Notes: generated by a model from the letters alone, not told the origin. Numbered from the stretch's first letter, positions 24,584-33,763 are shown. The stretch is 64,000 bases of DNA from Cyanobacteria bacterium SIG31 (GCA_015152465.1 SUTX01000008.1:1-64000); one strand, 5' to 3'. Numbers and translations are program-made.

Positions 24584-26147
24584 ATTTTAAAATCCCCATA
24601 GAATTTCGCAAAGTTTCTCTTGCTACGTTGTATTCAAAAACAGCTTCTACAAAGCTTAGCTGTGCGTTGTTATAACTAGCTAAGGCATCTTGAAGCTCAA
24701 CATAATTGTTCAATCCTACACTATAGCGGCCATCAGCTAGTTCAAAGTTTTCTAAGCTAGCTTTGACTTTTTGGCTCATTAGCGGTATTTTTCTTTCAAG
24801 TTGACGCATATTAATATAATTTTCTTGAACTTCCCAATAAATATCTTGTTTTGCAATATTAACATTATGATTGGCAATATCTAAATATGCTTCACCCTCT
24901 TTAATTTGGTAATGTATACCTACAGGATTAATTGAGCCAAGCCCCATACTAGCTCCGACTTGAAGAGGACTTGAATATGTTGATTCGTTTTTTGTATAAC
25001 CCCAAGTCAAATCTGCTGTAAGCTCTGGAGCATAAGAGCGCTTAATTGCTTTTAATGATTCTTCTTGAACTTTAGCAAGCATTCTGTTTGATTTTAAATC
25101 TGGTCTATTTTCTAATGCTTTATCAACAGCCTCTTGGCGTGTTAATTTGTACGGAGAAAGCTCATAATCTTGAATAATATCATTGTGTTCTATTCCAGAA
25201 GTAAGCATTATAAGCCCATCTTCATTCTTTTTAAGATTAAAACCTGATGGTTTAATTTCATCTAAAGACTGCATTTTCTTTTTATAATCAGCCTTTAAAA
25301 ACCCAAAATTTTCGGTATTTTGTACTACAAAATGCTTAGACTCGTTATAATACATTGAATTTTTGAGTGCTAATACATTTGTTGCTAAACTGTTTTGAGC
25401 ATCAACAAGTTGTATTTTAGAGTCTGCAAGGTTAACTTCGGCGTTTACAACATCTATTTTTGATTTTAACCCCTCATCAAACATTGCTTTAGTTCGTTCG
25501 TAGTTGAGAGTATTTATTCTTACGTTTTGCTCATAAATATCGAGATTTGCTAATGAACGCAAAACATTGTAGTAATTCATTTTAACGTTATATACAATGT
25601 TTAAAATATCATAATCGTAATCAAATTGGGCTGATTGTGTATCATATTTTGCCATATTGATTCTAGCAGTTGTTTTTCCAAAATCCCAAATTAACTGTGA
25701 AATTCCCGCATTAAACCCTATAGAATCAGTATGTGTATTTGCAATTCTAGTACCACTATTAGCTAAATGATTGTAGTTGACTCTTGCTGTTAAGCGAGGC
25801 GCAAAACTGGCTTTTTGTTGACCAATACCAGATTCTGCAGCTTTAATATGTTGTTCTGCAACTGCAAGATTTGGATTGTGAGCTATTGCATAATCAACGC
25901 ATTCTTCTAAAGATAAAGTGATAAAATTTTGTTGAGATTTTTTAAAAGGAATAACTTCTGGAAGTTCGATTTCAGTTACTTCAACTCGTTTATTTTTCTT
26001 AGATTTTTCTAACTTAACTTCATTTTTTTCACGTTTAAAAAAGCTAAATTTCTTAGGGGTATCTTCTATTGCAAAGGCAGAAAGATTTGACAGCAAAGCT
26101 GCTGATAAAAATAAACTTAGCATTTTTTTGTTAGAAAGTTTTATCAC
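24576..26147 (-). CDS. TolC-family outer-membrane efflux channel
   Basis: The 523-residue protein has a Sec signal (MIKLSNKKMLSLFLSAALLSNLSAFA) and two outer-membrane efflux repeats: SLEECVDYAIAHNPNLAVAEQHIKAAESGIGQQKASFAPRLTARVN in the first and LTRQEAVDKALENRPDLKSNRM in the second, each followed by long helices. A Lys/Glu-rich insert of about 40 residues lies just after the signal. It is the first gene of the tolC-macA-ATPase-permease operon, with RBS GGAGG upstream. An intact outer-membrane channel argues for a diderm cell. Confidence 0.93.
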   Translation of the reverse strand: MIKLSNKKMLSLFLSAALLSNLSAFAIEDTPKKFSFFKREKNEVKLEKSKKNKRVEVTEIELPEVIPFKKSQQNFITLSLEECVDYAIAHNPNLAVAEQHIKAAESGIGQQKASFAPRLTARVNYNHLANSGTRIANTHTDSIGFNAGISQLIWDFGKTTARINMAKYDTQSAQFDYDYDILNIVYNVKMNYYNVLRSLANLDIYEQNVRINTLNYERTKAMFDEGLKSKIDVVNAEVNLADSKIQLVDAQNSLATNVLALKNSMYYNESKHFVVQNTENFGFLKADYKKKMQSLDEIKPSGFNLKKNEDGLIMLTSGIEHNDIIQDYELSPYKLTRQEAVDKALENRPDLKSNRMLAKVQEESLKAIKRSYAPELTADLTWGYTKNESTYSSPLQVGASMGLGSINPVGIHYQIKEGEAYLDIANHNVNIAKQDIYWEVQENYINMRQLERKIPLMSQKVKASLENFELADGRYSVGLNNYVELQDALASYNNAQLSFVEAVFEYNVARETLRNSMGILKYE

Positions 26148-26240
26148 AAATCCTCCATTTATTATATTACATTAATATCTCAAAATATGGTATCATTTTA
26201 TAAAACGAATTATATTTAAGAAAGTTCAAAAGGCGGTATT

Positions 26241-27035
26241 TTGAATATACTTATTCTTGGGAATTGCACAGAAGATTTTTATAATTATCTAAAAACATCA
26301 AAACTTTTTGATAAAATGTTTTTGGCTGGAAATTCTGCTGAAAGTAATATCCCAAATATTGATTTTGAAGATGAAAAAGAGTTAACAAATAAAATTAAAG
26401 CTTTACAAATTGATGTTGTACTTGTTACAGATAAAACTTTTATTAAAAACGGCTATGTAGATTTTTTAAAATCACACTATATAAACGTAATTTCACCAAA
26501 TAAAAAATGGTTCAACTTAGAATTTTCTCAAGCCGTGTCTAAAAAATTATTGGAATATTACTCCATAAACACACCCAAAATTATTCTCGCACCTAAAGAA
26601 TTCCCTTTAGTAATAAGGACAAATTCTTCAAATAAACGCAAAATTGCAAAAAATATGGACGAACTAATTGATTTAATGAAAAATCTTTCTAGTGAACAAT
26701 ATTTTTTAGAAGAATATTTAGACGGAAACTGTCAATCGCTACTTAGCTTGTGGGATGGCGAAAGCTTATATCATTTTGATTCAGAAATAAATTTAACCGA
26801 GGTACAAAAGGACAGGCTTGATTTATTAAAAACAAAGTTTAATTTCATGTTTGGCGATGAAAAACCCAATTTTATCGGTTTCTTTTCCTCAGAGTTGATA
26901 TGGGCAAAAAATGATTGGCATGTCATAAGCTTTGAAATGGGACTTAATGAAAATCTAATTATCAAAAATATAAAAAAAGACTTCTTATATATTCTAAATT
27001 CCGCAATATATCAAAAGCTTAATGAATTAAAATAA
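26241..27035 (+). CDS. Shortened PurD-like (GAR synthetase-like) protein
   Basis: The start is TTG (26241) after AAAAGGCGG. The 264-residue product begins like the PurD N-domain: MNILILGNCTEDFYNYLKTS, then a D-V-V-L-V-T-D-K segment, FLKSHYINVISPNKKWFNLEFSQAVSKKLLEYYSINTPKII, which matches the PurD order (strand, helix, pre-ATP-grasp linker). The ATP-grasp part is reduced: PLVIRTNSSNKRKIAKN and EQYFLEEYLDGNCQSLLSLWDG. PurD is about 420 aa and its glycine/phosphate loops are not recognisable here. It is probably a paralogue with a new or lost activity. It ends at a bidirectional terminator. Confidence 0.6.
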   Translation: MNILILGNCTEDFYNYLKTSKLFDKMFLAGNSAESNIPNIDFEDEKELTNKIKALQIDVVLVTDKTFIKNGYVDFLKSHYINVISPNKKWFNLEFSQAVSKKLLEYYSINTPKIILAPKEFPLVIRTNSSNKRKIAKNMDELIDLMKNLSSEQYFLEEYLDGNCQSLLSLWDGESLYHFDSEINLTEVQKDRLDLLKTKFNFMFGDEKPNFIGFFSSELIWAKNDWHVISFEMGLNENLIIKNIKKDFLYILNSAIYQKLNELK

Positions 27036-27066
27036 AAAGAGCGACTGATAATCAACCGCTCTTTTT
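27034..27066. terminator. Bidirectional terminator
   Basis: AAAAAGAGCG (27034-27043) pairs with CGCTCTTTTT (27057-27066) over a 13-base loop. It serves the PurD-like gene and the convergent gene at 27084. Confidence 0.88.
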
Positions 27067-27083
27067 AGTATTCTATTCAAATC

Positions 27084-27662
27084 TTATCTTGTTGTTTGAA
27101 TAAACAAACTTATCAAATCATTTAGCGCTGAATATTGTTTTTGATAATTTTGTGATTGTTTTTCCAACGCTAAAATTTGTTTTTTGTATTCTTGAATTGT
27201 TCCTTGACACTCTCTAGCAGAAACTTTTAAACTTTCCTGAACTTGCTGAGCATCTTGTAAAACACTCTTCATTGATATTCCAAGAGCTTCCATCGTTTGC
27301 TTGATGATTTGTGCACCAGTGTGTCTTGAAACACCACTTGGTAATTGAGAGATAAGCTTTTTCAAAACAGTTATATTAGCTGGCATCTCAAAATTTTCAC
27401 TAGAATTATCTGTAATAGATTGAGCAACTGGCTCTGCAAACATAGGTTCCTCTTCTTCTAAATCATCAAAAAAGCCAGAAGTAGCTTGTGCTACAGGCTC
27501 AGCCAAAAAGCTCTCATCTGATGCAAATATATCTTCTGAAGACTCTTCAGCTACAGGCTCTTCAAAAAGAGATGTATCTACAGTTTGTTCTTCCATATCC
27601 ATATTTTCAGCCTGTCTTTTTAAGGCTTCAACAATCTTCTTCCCTACGCTCTCGTTGTTCAT
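27084..27662 (-). CDS. Acidic protein with EPVA repeats and coiled-coil end, unknown
   Basis: The 192-residue soluble protein has an acidic, Phe-containing N-terminal half with three copies of a short motif: FEEPVAEES, LAEPVAQAT and FAEPVAQSI (about residues 33-82). A conserved-looking helical block follows, LKKLISQLPSGVSRHTGAQIIKQTMEALGIS (about 100-132), and the end is a coiled coil (SLKVSARECQGTIQEYKKQI and on). I do not recognise the family. Repeated short acidic motifs with a coiled coil suggest a scaffold or a linker with several binding sites. RBS is CGAGGGAGT. Confidence 0.65.
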   Translation of the reverse strand: MNNESVGKKIVEALKRQAENMDMEEQTVDTSLFEEPVAEESSEDIFASDESFLAEPVAQATSGFFDDLEEEEPMFAEPVAQSITDNSSENFEMPANITVLKKLISQLPSGVSRHTGAQIIKQTMEALGISMKSVLQDAQQVQESLKVSARECQGTIQEYKKQILALEKQSQNYQKQYSALNDLISLFIQTTR

Positions 27663-27809
27663 TTTTTACTCCCTCGTAATTTTTACTGAATTTATTATAT
27701 GTTAAACATTATTAAAATCAAAGCAAATTCATGACTATTTGTTATTTTTCGTAATAATTTTATAATATAATATGGTATAAGTTGTTTGGAATTAAGATGG
27801 AGTAGATTT

Positions 27810-28832
27810 ATGACAAAAGATATCGACTGGGGAAATTTAGGTTTTGGGTACATCAAAACAGATTATAGATATGTTTCAAATTACAAAGACGGAGCTTGGG
27901 ACAACGGCACATTAACAACTGATGAAACTGTTACTCTTCACGAAAGTGCTTGTGTTCTTCAATATGCCCAAACCTGTTTTGAAGGTCTTAAAGCGTATAG
28001 GACAGAAGACAATAGAGTTGTTTGTTTCCGACCTAATATGAACGCTAAAAGAATGTCTGACACAGCAAAGAGATTAGAAATGCCTCCTTTCCCAGAAGAT
28101 AGATTTGTTGATGCTGTAGAAAAAGTTGTTAAAGCGAATTTAGACTTTGTGCCGCCTTATGGCTCAGGTGCAACTCTTTATATTAGACCATATTTGTTTG
28201 GTTCAAACGCTGTTATTGGAGTTAAACCAGCTACAGAATACCAATTCAGAATATTTACAACGCCAGTAGGTCCTTACTTCAAAGGAGGAGTAAAACCTAT
28301 TACTCTTAGAATTCCAGATTTTGATAGAGCTGCTCCTCGTGGTACAGGTCATGTTAAAGCAGGACTAAATTATGCTATGAGCCTACACGCAATTGTTGAT
28401 GCGCATAATCAAGGTTATAACGAAAATATGTATTTAGATTCTGCAACAAGAACAAAAGTTGAAGAAACAGGTGGAGCAAATATTATATTTGTCACTAAGG
28501 ATAACAAGGTTGTTACACCGAAATCTGATACTATCCTTCCTTCAATTACAAGACGTTCTTTGATGTATGTTGCTGAACATTATTTGGGGCTTGAAGCTGT
28601 AGAAAGAGAAGTCCCTGTAGAAGAATTAAAAGAATTTAAAGAATGCGCTCTTTGTGGTACAGCAGCAGTTTTATCACCTGTTGGTAAGGTTGTTGATCAC
28701 GGAGAAGAAATCTTATTCCCATCTGGAATGGAAAATATGGGTGAAATTACTAAAAAACTTTATGACACTCTAACAGGTATTCAAATGGGTAGAATTGAAG
28801 CTCCAGAAGGCTGGTTGAAAGTTATTGCATAA
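27810..28832 (+). CDS. ilvE: Branched-chain amino acid aminotransferase
   Basis: IlvE moves the amino group between glutamate and Leu, Ile or Val keto acids using PLP (fold type IV). The 340-residue length is the larger (eukaryotic/YbgE-like) BCAT form. YAQTCFEGLKAYRT, the PLP-Lys block GTGHVKAGLNYAMSLH, EETGGANIIFV and ECALCGTAAVLSPVGKV are recognisable. I start at ATG 27810, behind GGAG, rather than the TTG eight codons upstream. The stop shares a base with the next ATG (TAATG). Confidence 0.94.
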   Translation: MTKDIDWGNLGFGYIKTDYRYVSNYKDGAWDNGTLTTDETVTLHESACVLQYAQTCFEGLKAYRTEDNRVVCFRPNMNAKRMSDTAKRLEMPPFPEDRFVDAVEKVVKANLDFVPPYGSGATLYIRPYLFGSNAVIGVKPATEYQFRIFTTPVGPYFKGGVKPITLRIPDFDRAAPRGTGHVKAGLNYAMSLHAIVDAHNQGYNENMYLDSATRTKVEETGGANIIFVTKDNKVVTPKSDTILPSITRRSLMYVAEHYLGLEAVEREVPVEELKEFKECALCGTAAVLSPVGKVVDHGEEILFPSGMENMGEITKKLYDTLTGIQMGRIEAPEGWLKVIA

Positions 28833-29476
28833 TGGGTAATTTTTATTTTCTAAAAAATTTGGATAAAAATCTTTATGCTATTATCTCCGATGCAGAAAAA
28901 CTGTATCGTGATGAATATTTTGAACAATGTATAGCACAAAGCAGACGTTTTGCGGAAAATATCTGTAAGCAAGTTTTGGGTTCTGCTCGCACTACGGAAA
29001 AATCTTTTGATGATATGCTAGCAACATTAAAAGATAAATCGAATCAGTCAGAACAAGAAAAAGAATTCATTAATGATTTGTATTTTCTAAAACGTGAAGG
29101 AAATAATTCTGTACATTCCTCAACAGTAAAAAAAGAGGGAATGCTAGCTTTAGAGTGTTTACAGAGAGCTTTTGAAGTTTCTATAAATTACGCTGTTTTT
29201 CATGCAAAAGCTCCAAATAACTTGTTAAAACTTAGGTTTGACACAAAATTGCTAGTAACTGGAGAAAAAACTAAAAAAACATTGACTGACAGATATAAAG
29301 AGGCCGAGAAAAAGCAAGCAAAGACTTCAAATAAAATAAAAAAGCCTACAAAACAAAGTCATAAAATGAAACCAAGCCAGCCCCAAAATAATTCTTTGTT
29401 TTGGATTTTTGTTGGAATTTCTGGTATTATATCAACGGTTTTAGTTTTAACCATATATCTATTATCGTTTGTTTAG
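28832..29476 (+). CDS. DUF4145-like protein with C-terminal membrane anchor
   Basis: The first about 135 residues match the DUF4145 pattern: a helical domain with YFEQCIAQSRRFAENICKQVL, a F-I-N-D-L-Y-F-L-K-R-E-G-N-N-S-V-H-S block and ALECLQRAFEVSINYAV. This domain is often found at the N-termini of restriction-type and nucleic-acid-related proteins. A Lys-rich linker (about 150-187) precedes one transmembrane helix (LFWIFVGISGIISTVLVLTI). It overlaps ilvE by one base and is 9 bases from the next gene, so it is in the same operon. The function is unknown. Confidence 0.72.
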   Translation: MGNFYFLKNLDKNLYAIISDAEKLYRDEYFEQCIAQSRRFAENICKQVLGSARTTEKSFDDMLATLKDKSNQSEQEKEFINDLYFLKREGNNSVHSSTVKKEGMLALECLQRAFEVSINYAVFHAKAPNNLLKLRFDTKLLVTGEKTKKTLTDRYKEAEKKQAKTSNKIKKPTKQSHKMKPSQPQNNSLFWIFVGISGIISTVLVLTIYLLSFV

Positions 29477-29485
29477 GAATAATTT

Positions 29486-30448
29486 ATGCTAAAAGATTTA
29501 CTCAAAGAAAAAAAATGTTTTAAACTTGTTTGTGGCGCAGGAAATGAAGATACTATTGAAGTAGAGAAACTAGTCACAATATATTCTCTTGCCGGTTGTA
29601 ATTTTTTTGACGTATGTGCAAAAGAAGAAATTGTAGATGCCGCAAAACGAGGTCTAGAAAGAGCAGGAATAAAAGAAAACAGATATATCTGCGTGAGCGT
29701 AGGAATTGATGGAGATCCGCATATTACAAAAGCTTACATTGATAAAAATAAATGTGTAGAATGTAGAAAATGTGAATCAATTTGTCCTCACGATGCAATC
29801 AGAAATATTGAAGTAATCTCTGAGCGTTGTTTAGGCTGTTCTGTTTGTGCTAAAAACTGTCCAGCTAACGCTATTTCAATGGAATCAAAACTTATTGATT
29901 ACAATGAAGTTTTACCAAAGCTTATACAAAAAGGTATTGATTGTATTGAATTTCACGCAATTACAGAAGATGAAGCTGATGTTGATGAAAAATGGGCTCA
30001 AATAAATAAAATGTTTAACGGAATGCTTTGCATTTCGCTTGATCGTTCAGAACTTGGTGATAAAAAACTTAAAGCTAGAGTTGAAAGAATGATTAAAGCT
30101 CGAGCACCATATTCTACGATTATTCAAGCTGATGGCATTGCAATGAGCGGAAACGATGATGAATACGGAACGACTCTTCAGGCAATCGCAACAGCACAGC
30201 TCTTTCAAAACGCAAAAATGCCTATTTATATCATGATGTCTGGTGGAACAAATACAAAATCAACAGAACTAGCAAAACAATGTAATGTTTACCCACACTG
30301 TTTAGCAGTCGGATCTTATGCTAGAAAAATTGTGAAAAAATATCTCCAAATGAATGATTTATTAGAAAATAAAATAGCCCTAAACGAAGCTGTTAAAATC
30401 GCAAAATCATTGATTAATACTTCTTTGGAGAACATGAAAAATGATTAA
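29486..30448 (+). CDS. LdpA-like iron-sulfur protein
   Basis: The 320-residue protein has the arrangement of cyanobacterial LdpA: an N-terminal domain (LLKEKKCFKLVCGAGNEDTI, VTIYSLAGCNFFDVCAKEEIVDAAKRG), then two ferredoxin-type clusters, CVECRKCESICP (about residues 90-101) and CLGCSVCAKNCP (about 115-126), then a C-terminal TIM-barrel-like domain with QADGIAMSGNDDEYGTTLQA and MMSGGTNTKSTELAKQC. In Synechococcus LdpA is a redox-sensing input to the circadian clock. Here no photosynthesis or kai genes are visible. It overlaps the HAD gene by 8 bases. Confidence 0.72.
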   Translation: MLKDLLKEKKCFKLVCGAGNEDTIEVEKLVTIYSLAGCNFFDVCAKEEIVDAAKRGLERAGIKENRYICVSVGIDGDPHITKAYIDKNKCVECRKCESICPHDAIRNIEVISERCLGCSVCAKNCPANAISMESKLIDYNEVLPKLIQKGIDCIEFHAITEDEADVDEKWAQINKMFNGMLCISLDRSELGDKKLKARVERMIKARAPYSTIIQADGIAMSGNDDEYGTTLQAIATAQLFQNAKMPIYIMMSGGTNTKSTELAKQCNVYPHCLAVGSYARKIVKKYLQMNDLLENKIALNEAVKIAKSLINTSLENMKND

Positions 30449-31199
30449 TCTAAAAACTTCTGATTGGCAAATTGACAATATTAAAACAGTCCTTTTTGAC
30501 AAAGACGGAACGATTATTGATCTGCACTATTTTTGGGGGAAAATGACTGAAATGAGGGCAAATAAAGTAATAAAAAAATATAAAATCCCTCAAGAAAATT
30601 TCTCAAAAATTTGCCTTTTTCTAGGCTATGATTTAAATACAAAAAAAATGCTTCCTAACGGAATTACCGCTATTTATTCACGTTCTAAAATTATTGAAAT
30701 ATTTCGTGAAAAATTAGAAGAATTTGGAATAATTTCATCAACGGAAGAAATTGAAAATATTTTTGACTCTGTAAGTGCTAAATTCTATAAAAATATGTCA
30801 GAATACACAAAGTCAATTAAAGAAGCAATTGATTTTATAAAAGAATTGCATCAAGCGGGAGTAAAACTCGGTATTGTTACTTCAGATTCTATTGAATCTA
30901 CAAAATTAACCTTAAAAAATTTTGGCTGGGAAAAATATTTTGATGTTGTAATCGGTAGAGAGTCTTCGGAATTCACAAAAGAAAGTGGAGAGCCTACAAA
31001 ACTAGCTTTAAAAACTTTGAATGCAACTCCTAAAACCACAATTATGATAGGCGATACACCAATGGATTATATTTCCGCTAAAAATGCTGGGGTAAATATA
31101 ACTATTTTAGTAGCTACAGGCCAAATAAAAAAAGAAGAGCTTGAAACAACAAGCCCCTTTGTCGTGAACAGCTTATCCGAAATAAAAATTTATTCGTAA
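30441..31199 (+). CDS. HAD-family phosphatase (phosphoglycolate phosphatase-like)
   Basis: The 252-residue protein has the HAD motifs: I, VLFDKDGTIIDLHY; II, GIVTSDS; and III/IV, the Lys region EPTKLALKTLN with MIGDTPMDYISAKNAG. The helical cap (about residues 30-125) places it in the C1-cap group with phosphoglycolate phosphatase-like enzymes. The substrate is unknown. It overlaps the LdpA-like gene by 8 bases and ends overlapping the convergent HNH gene by 10 bases. Being in one transcript with ilvE and the LdpA-like gene does not reveal its role. Confidence 0.85.
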   Translation: MINLKTSDWQIDNIKTVLFDKDGTIIDLHYFWGKMTEMRANKVIKKYKIPQENFSKICLFLGYDLNTKKMLPNGITAIYSRSKIIEIFREKLEEFGIISSTEEIENIFDSVSAKFYKNMSEYTKSIKEAIDFIKELHQAGVKLGIVTSDSIESTKLTLKNFGWEKYFDVVIGRESSEFTKESGEPTKLALKTLNATPKTTIMIGDTPMDYISAKNAGVNITILVATGQIKKEELETTSPFVVNSLSEIKIYS

Positions 31200-32521
31200 A
31201 GCTTTGAAATATCCAAACAAATTACACCTTGCGATTCTTCGTATACAGTATTTTTAAATTCTTCAATGTATTTAATATCAATATTGTATTCATCAAAAAT
31301 ACCTTCTTTAGCAAGTTCAATAAGCCTATCAACATATTTTTGACAGTTATATTTTGTCTCAGGCTTTAATTTTATTTGCTCAGTAAAATCAATACTTTTT
31401 CTATCGGAATTCTCTCTAGTGCAAGCACCGCCAAAATTTGAAATATCGTCAACACCACCACAAGAACGAGGATAAATATGTTCAATAGATGCCATTGACG
31501 GCCATAGAAGACGATAAATTATTTTTTCAGAGGGCTCATTTGCATATTTCATAACGTATGCTGAAACATTTTCTCTTGATGTTGGCAACTTTTCAGCTGT
31601 TTCCAACATTTTTTCCTTTAACTTCTTGTCAGGTAAATATTCTATAACTTTCGCTAAATCATATATAAAAGCTTTTCGGCTGAAAGGTGCAATTACTTTT
31701 TCTCCTTTTAAACGCTTTTCTGCATCAATTAAAAGATTAACCAAAGATTCATTATCTTTCAAAATTGAAGTACTTAAAATTATTTTTAAAAATCTGACAG
31801 TTTTTAATTGATTAATCCTTGTAAAACTTGTTGTTTTTTCTGGCAATTTATCAGCTTCCATCAAAAGCTTCGTCATAACCTTTTTAGCTTTTAAACTTTT
31901 GTTTTTTGAAACATCCTCCTTAATCTTGCGTAAGCGATACTTAAACTCATTTGTGCTGAATGGGTTTATAATTGGACGCTCTGCAAGCTTATCTCTTGCT
32001 TCTTTCATTAATTGGATAAACTCACTTCTATAACTATCAGGTAAATCCTTAGCTAAAACATTCAAATCACATAAAATAGGAGCCTGATCTTTTCTTAAAA
32101 AACCTTGATAGTATGGCGAAATCTCTTTAAAAGTCTCACTAATTGTTTTGTTTGGATTTATTTTAGCTTGTTCTTTTAAAATCTCGTATACAATAGATTC
32201 CGTTCCTTGAATACTTTTTTCAAAAATTTTAATTCTCTCCAAAACCTCTGTAATTTCACCCTCAAAAACCCTATTTTTTAACAACTTTTGAACTTTTTTA
32301 GGGTCAATCATTTCAATACCTGAGTACATGCACGGAAGATTATATGCAAAAAGTAATTTTAATTTCCCAGCATTAGCTATCCCCAGAATTGTACTACAAG
32401 GATAATAAATAGCCGGTAAAGTAAATTGTTCATCTTGACGTACTTCATTACCCTTTTTAGCTATTCTTCTTGGGGCCGTTTTTAGGAAATAAAGTTTTTG
32501 TTGGATTGCAGATTTTTTCAC
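31190..32521 (-). CDS. Large HNH-type putative nuclease with internal repeat
   Basis: The 443-residue protein has an HNH core near the C-terminus: ASIEHIYPRSCGGVDDISNFG, followed by CTRENSDRKS (about residues 345-378), the His-Asn-type metal site with a Cys pair. The N-terminal part has LPCMYSGIEMIDP, possibly a zinc or Cys site. The middle holds two related units of about 70 residues, one starting PIINPFSTNEFKYRLRKI and one starting KVIAPFSRKAFIYDLAKV. It has no signal peptide. The target could be DNA from phage or another element. It is convergent with the HAD gene. Confidence 0.6.
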   Translation of the reverse strand: MKKSAIQQKLYFLKTAPRRIAKKGNEVRQDEQFTLPAIYYPCSTILGIANAGKLKLLFAYNLPCMYSGIEMIDPKKVQKLLKNRVFEGEITEVLERIKIFEKSIQGTESIVYEILKEQAKINPNKTISETFKEISPYYQGFLRKDQAPILCDLNVLAKDLPDSYRSEFIQLMKEARDKLAERPIINPFSTNEFKYRLRKIKEDVSKNKSLKAKKVMTKLLMEADKLPEKTTSFTRINQLKTVRFLKIILSTSILKDNESLVNLLIDAEKRLKGEKVIAPFSRKAFIYDLAKVIEYLPDKKLKEKMLETAEKLPTSRENVSAYVMKYANEPSEKIIYRLLWPSMASIEHIYPRSCGGVDDISNFGGACTRENSDRKSIDFTEQIKLKPETKYNCQKYVDRLIELAKEGIFDEYNIDIKYIEEFKNTVYEESQGVICLDISKLYE

Positions 32522-32573
32522 GACTTATATTAATATTATAACATATTTTTGGACTTTTTTCATATAGAAACTT

Positions 32574-32897
32574 CTAATCTTTTATTACAGAATTACGCCA
32601 ATGAAATAAATAAATTAAAAGTATTATATCAATAAATGTCCACAAGCCTTTTGCCAAATATATTTTAAAAATAGGATTAAACAGAAGCGCAATAATTACA
32701 AAAGCAACAAAAGACTTGGAGTCTTCTTTTTTATCATTTAAAATATAAACACTCCAAACCGCATAAGCCGTTACAAAAAGCCTAAGCAGGGCATATGGGC
32801 CATAGCCTAAACCAATATCCATTAGATTAGCCCCTACAATAAAAAATAAATAAACAATAAGGATATTAGTAGAAATTAAATAATTTTTGCTAAACAT
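32574..32897 (-). CDS. Small membrane protein (possible DUF6804-type)
   Basis: The 107-residue product has about four hydrophobic helices and the pattern YGPYALLRLFVTAYAVWSVY in the middle, similar to small DUF6804-type membrane proteins. The first residues (MFSKNYLISTN) overlap the upstream DUF805-like gene by 8 bases, so the two are coupled. I cannot give a function. Confidence 0.6.
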   Translation of the reverse strand: MFSKNYLISTNILIVYLFFIVGANLMDIGLGYGPYALLRLFVTAYAVWSVYILNDKKEDSKSFVAFVIIALLFNPIFKIYLAKGLWTFIDIILLIYLFHWRNSVIKD

Positions 32898-33573
32898 TTC
32901 TTCTCCTTGATTCTATCCATTCTAGAATCATTTGAAAAATTGTAAATAAAAACCAGAAAATATAATGGAAAGTAAATAGTAATATTGCTGCCCAGAGCGG
33001 AAAATTCCAAAAAGCATGAGCTCCATATATTCCTGCAACTGTTCCAAGAATCGGAATATAAGCAACGAACCCACCCAATATTAGAGAAATAATCCAGTTT
33101 TCCGTATAAGCATAAACACCTGCATATATTGCAGCCCACTGCAACAAACCTATTCCCCAATAACCGATAATTAATATTGCACCTAGAGTATTCACCGAGA
33201 AGTCTTTTAATCTTTCTAATATAGGCTTTCTACCATTTTCATCAAACGATTTTGATGGTATGCACGACAAAACGAGCATTAATATTGGCATAATAGAAAT
33301 TATAGCTAACCACTTCCACCAACCGATATCACGCAAACGTTTTATTGTCGCAAAAACCGATGCTACAACTATCAAAATGCTAATAACAAAAGCCATTCCT
33401 TGAAAAAAAGAATACATATCAGCATCAATAATTTTTTTTGTGATTAGATTCAACAAAGTATTTATAAGTATTACTACCAAAGTAAATATAAAATAATTTT
33501 TCCTTTTCAATATTCCTTTATAAGAAAAAATATTAGTATTTTCTGAACAAGAAATAATCTTTTCCATACACAC
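32890..33573 (-). CDS. DUF805-like membrane protein
   Basis: The 227-residue product has a hydrophilic start (MCMEKIISCSENTNIFSYKG), then the DUF805 look: LKRKNYFIFTLVVILINTLLN and ATIKRLRDIGWWKWLAIISIMP, where R-L-R-D-I-G-x-x-x-W is the family signature. A second hydrophobic half has at least three more helices with YIPILGTVAGIYGAHAFW. The N-terminal half alone would be a DUF805 protein (about 120 aa), so the second half is an added membrane domain. The function is unknown. The frame overlaps the small membrane gene downstream. Confidence 0.65.
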   Translation of the reverse strand: MCMEKIISCSENTNIFSYKGILKRKNYFIFTLVVILINTLLNLITKKIIDADMYSFFQGMAFVISILIVVASVFATIKRLRDIGWWKWLAIISIMPILMLVLSCIPSKSFDENGRKPILERLKDFSVNTLGAILIIGYWGIGLLQWAAIYAGVYAYTENWIISLILGGFVAYIPILGTVAGIYGAHAFWNFPLWAAILLFTFHYIFWFLFTIFQMILEWIESRRRNV

Positions 33574-33686
33574 CCCACAAGTTACCTTAAGAATATTTTA
33601 TATTTACTTACCTTATATGTACATAACTCAAAAGTATAGATTTTATAAAAAACTGGAAGTTTCTACATTTGAAACTTCCAGTGAAA

Positions 33687-33763
<77 letters not shown>

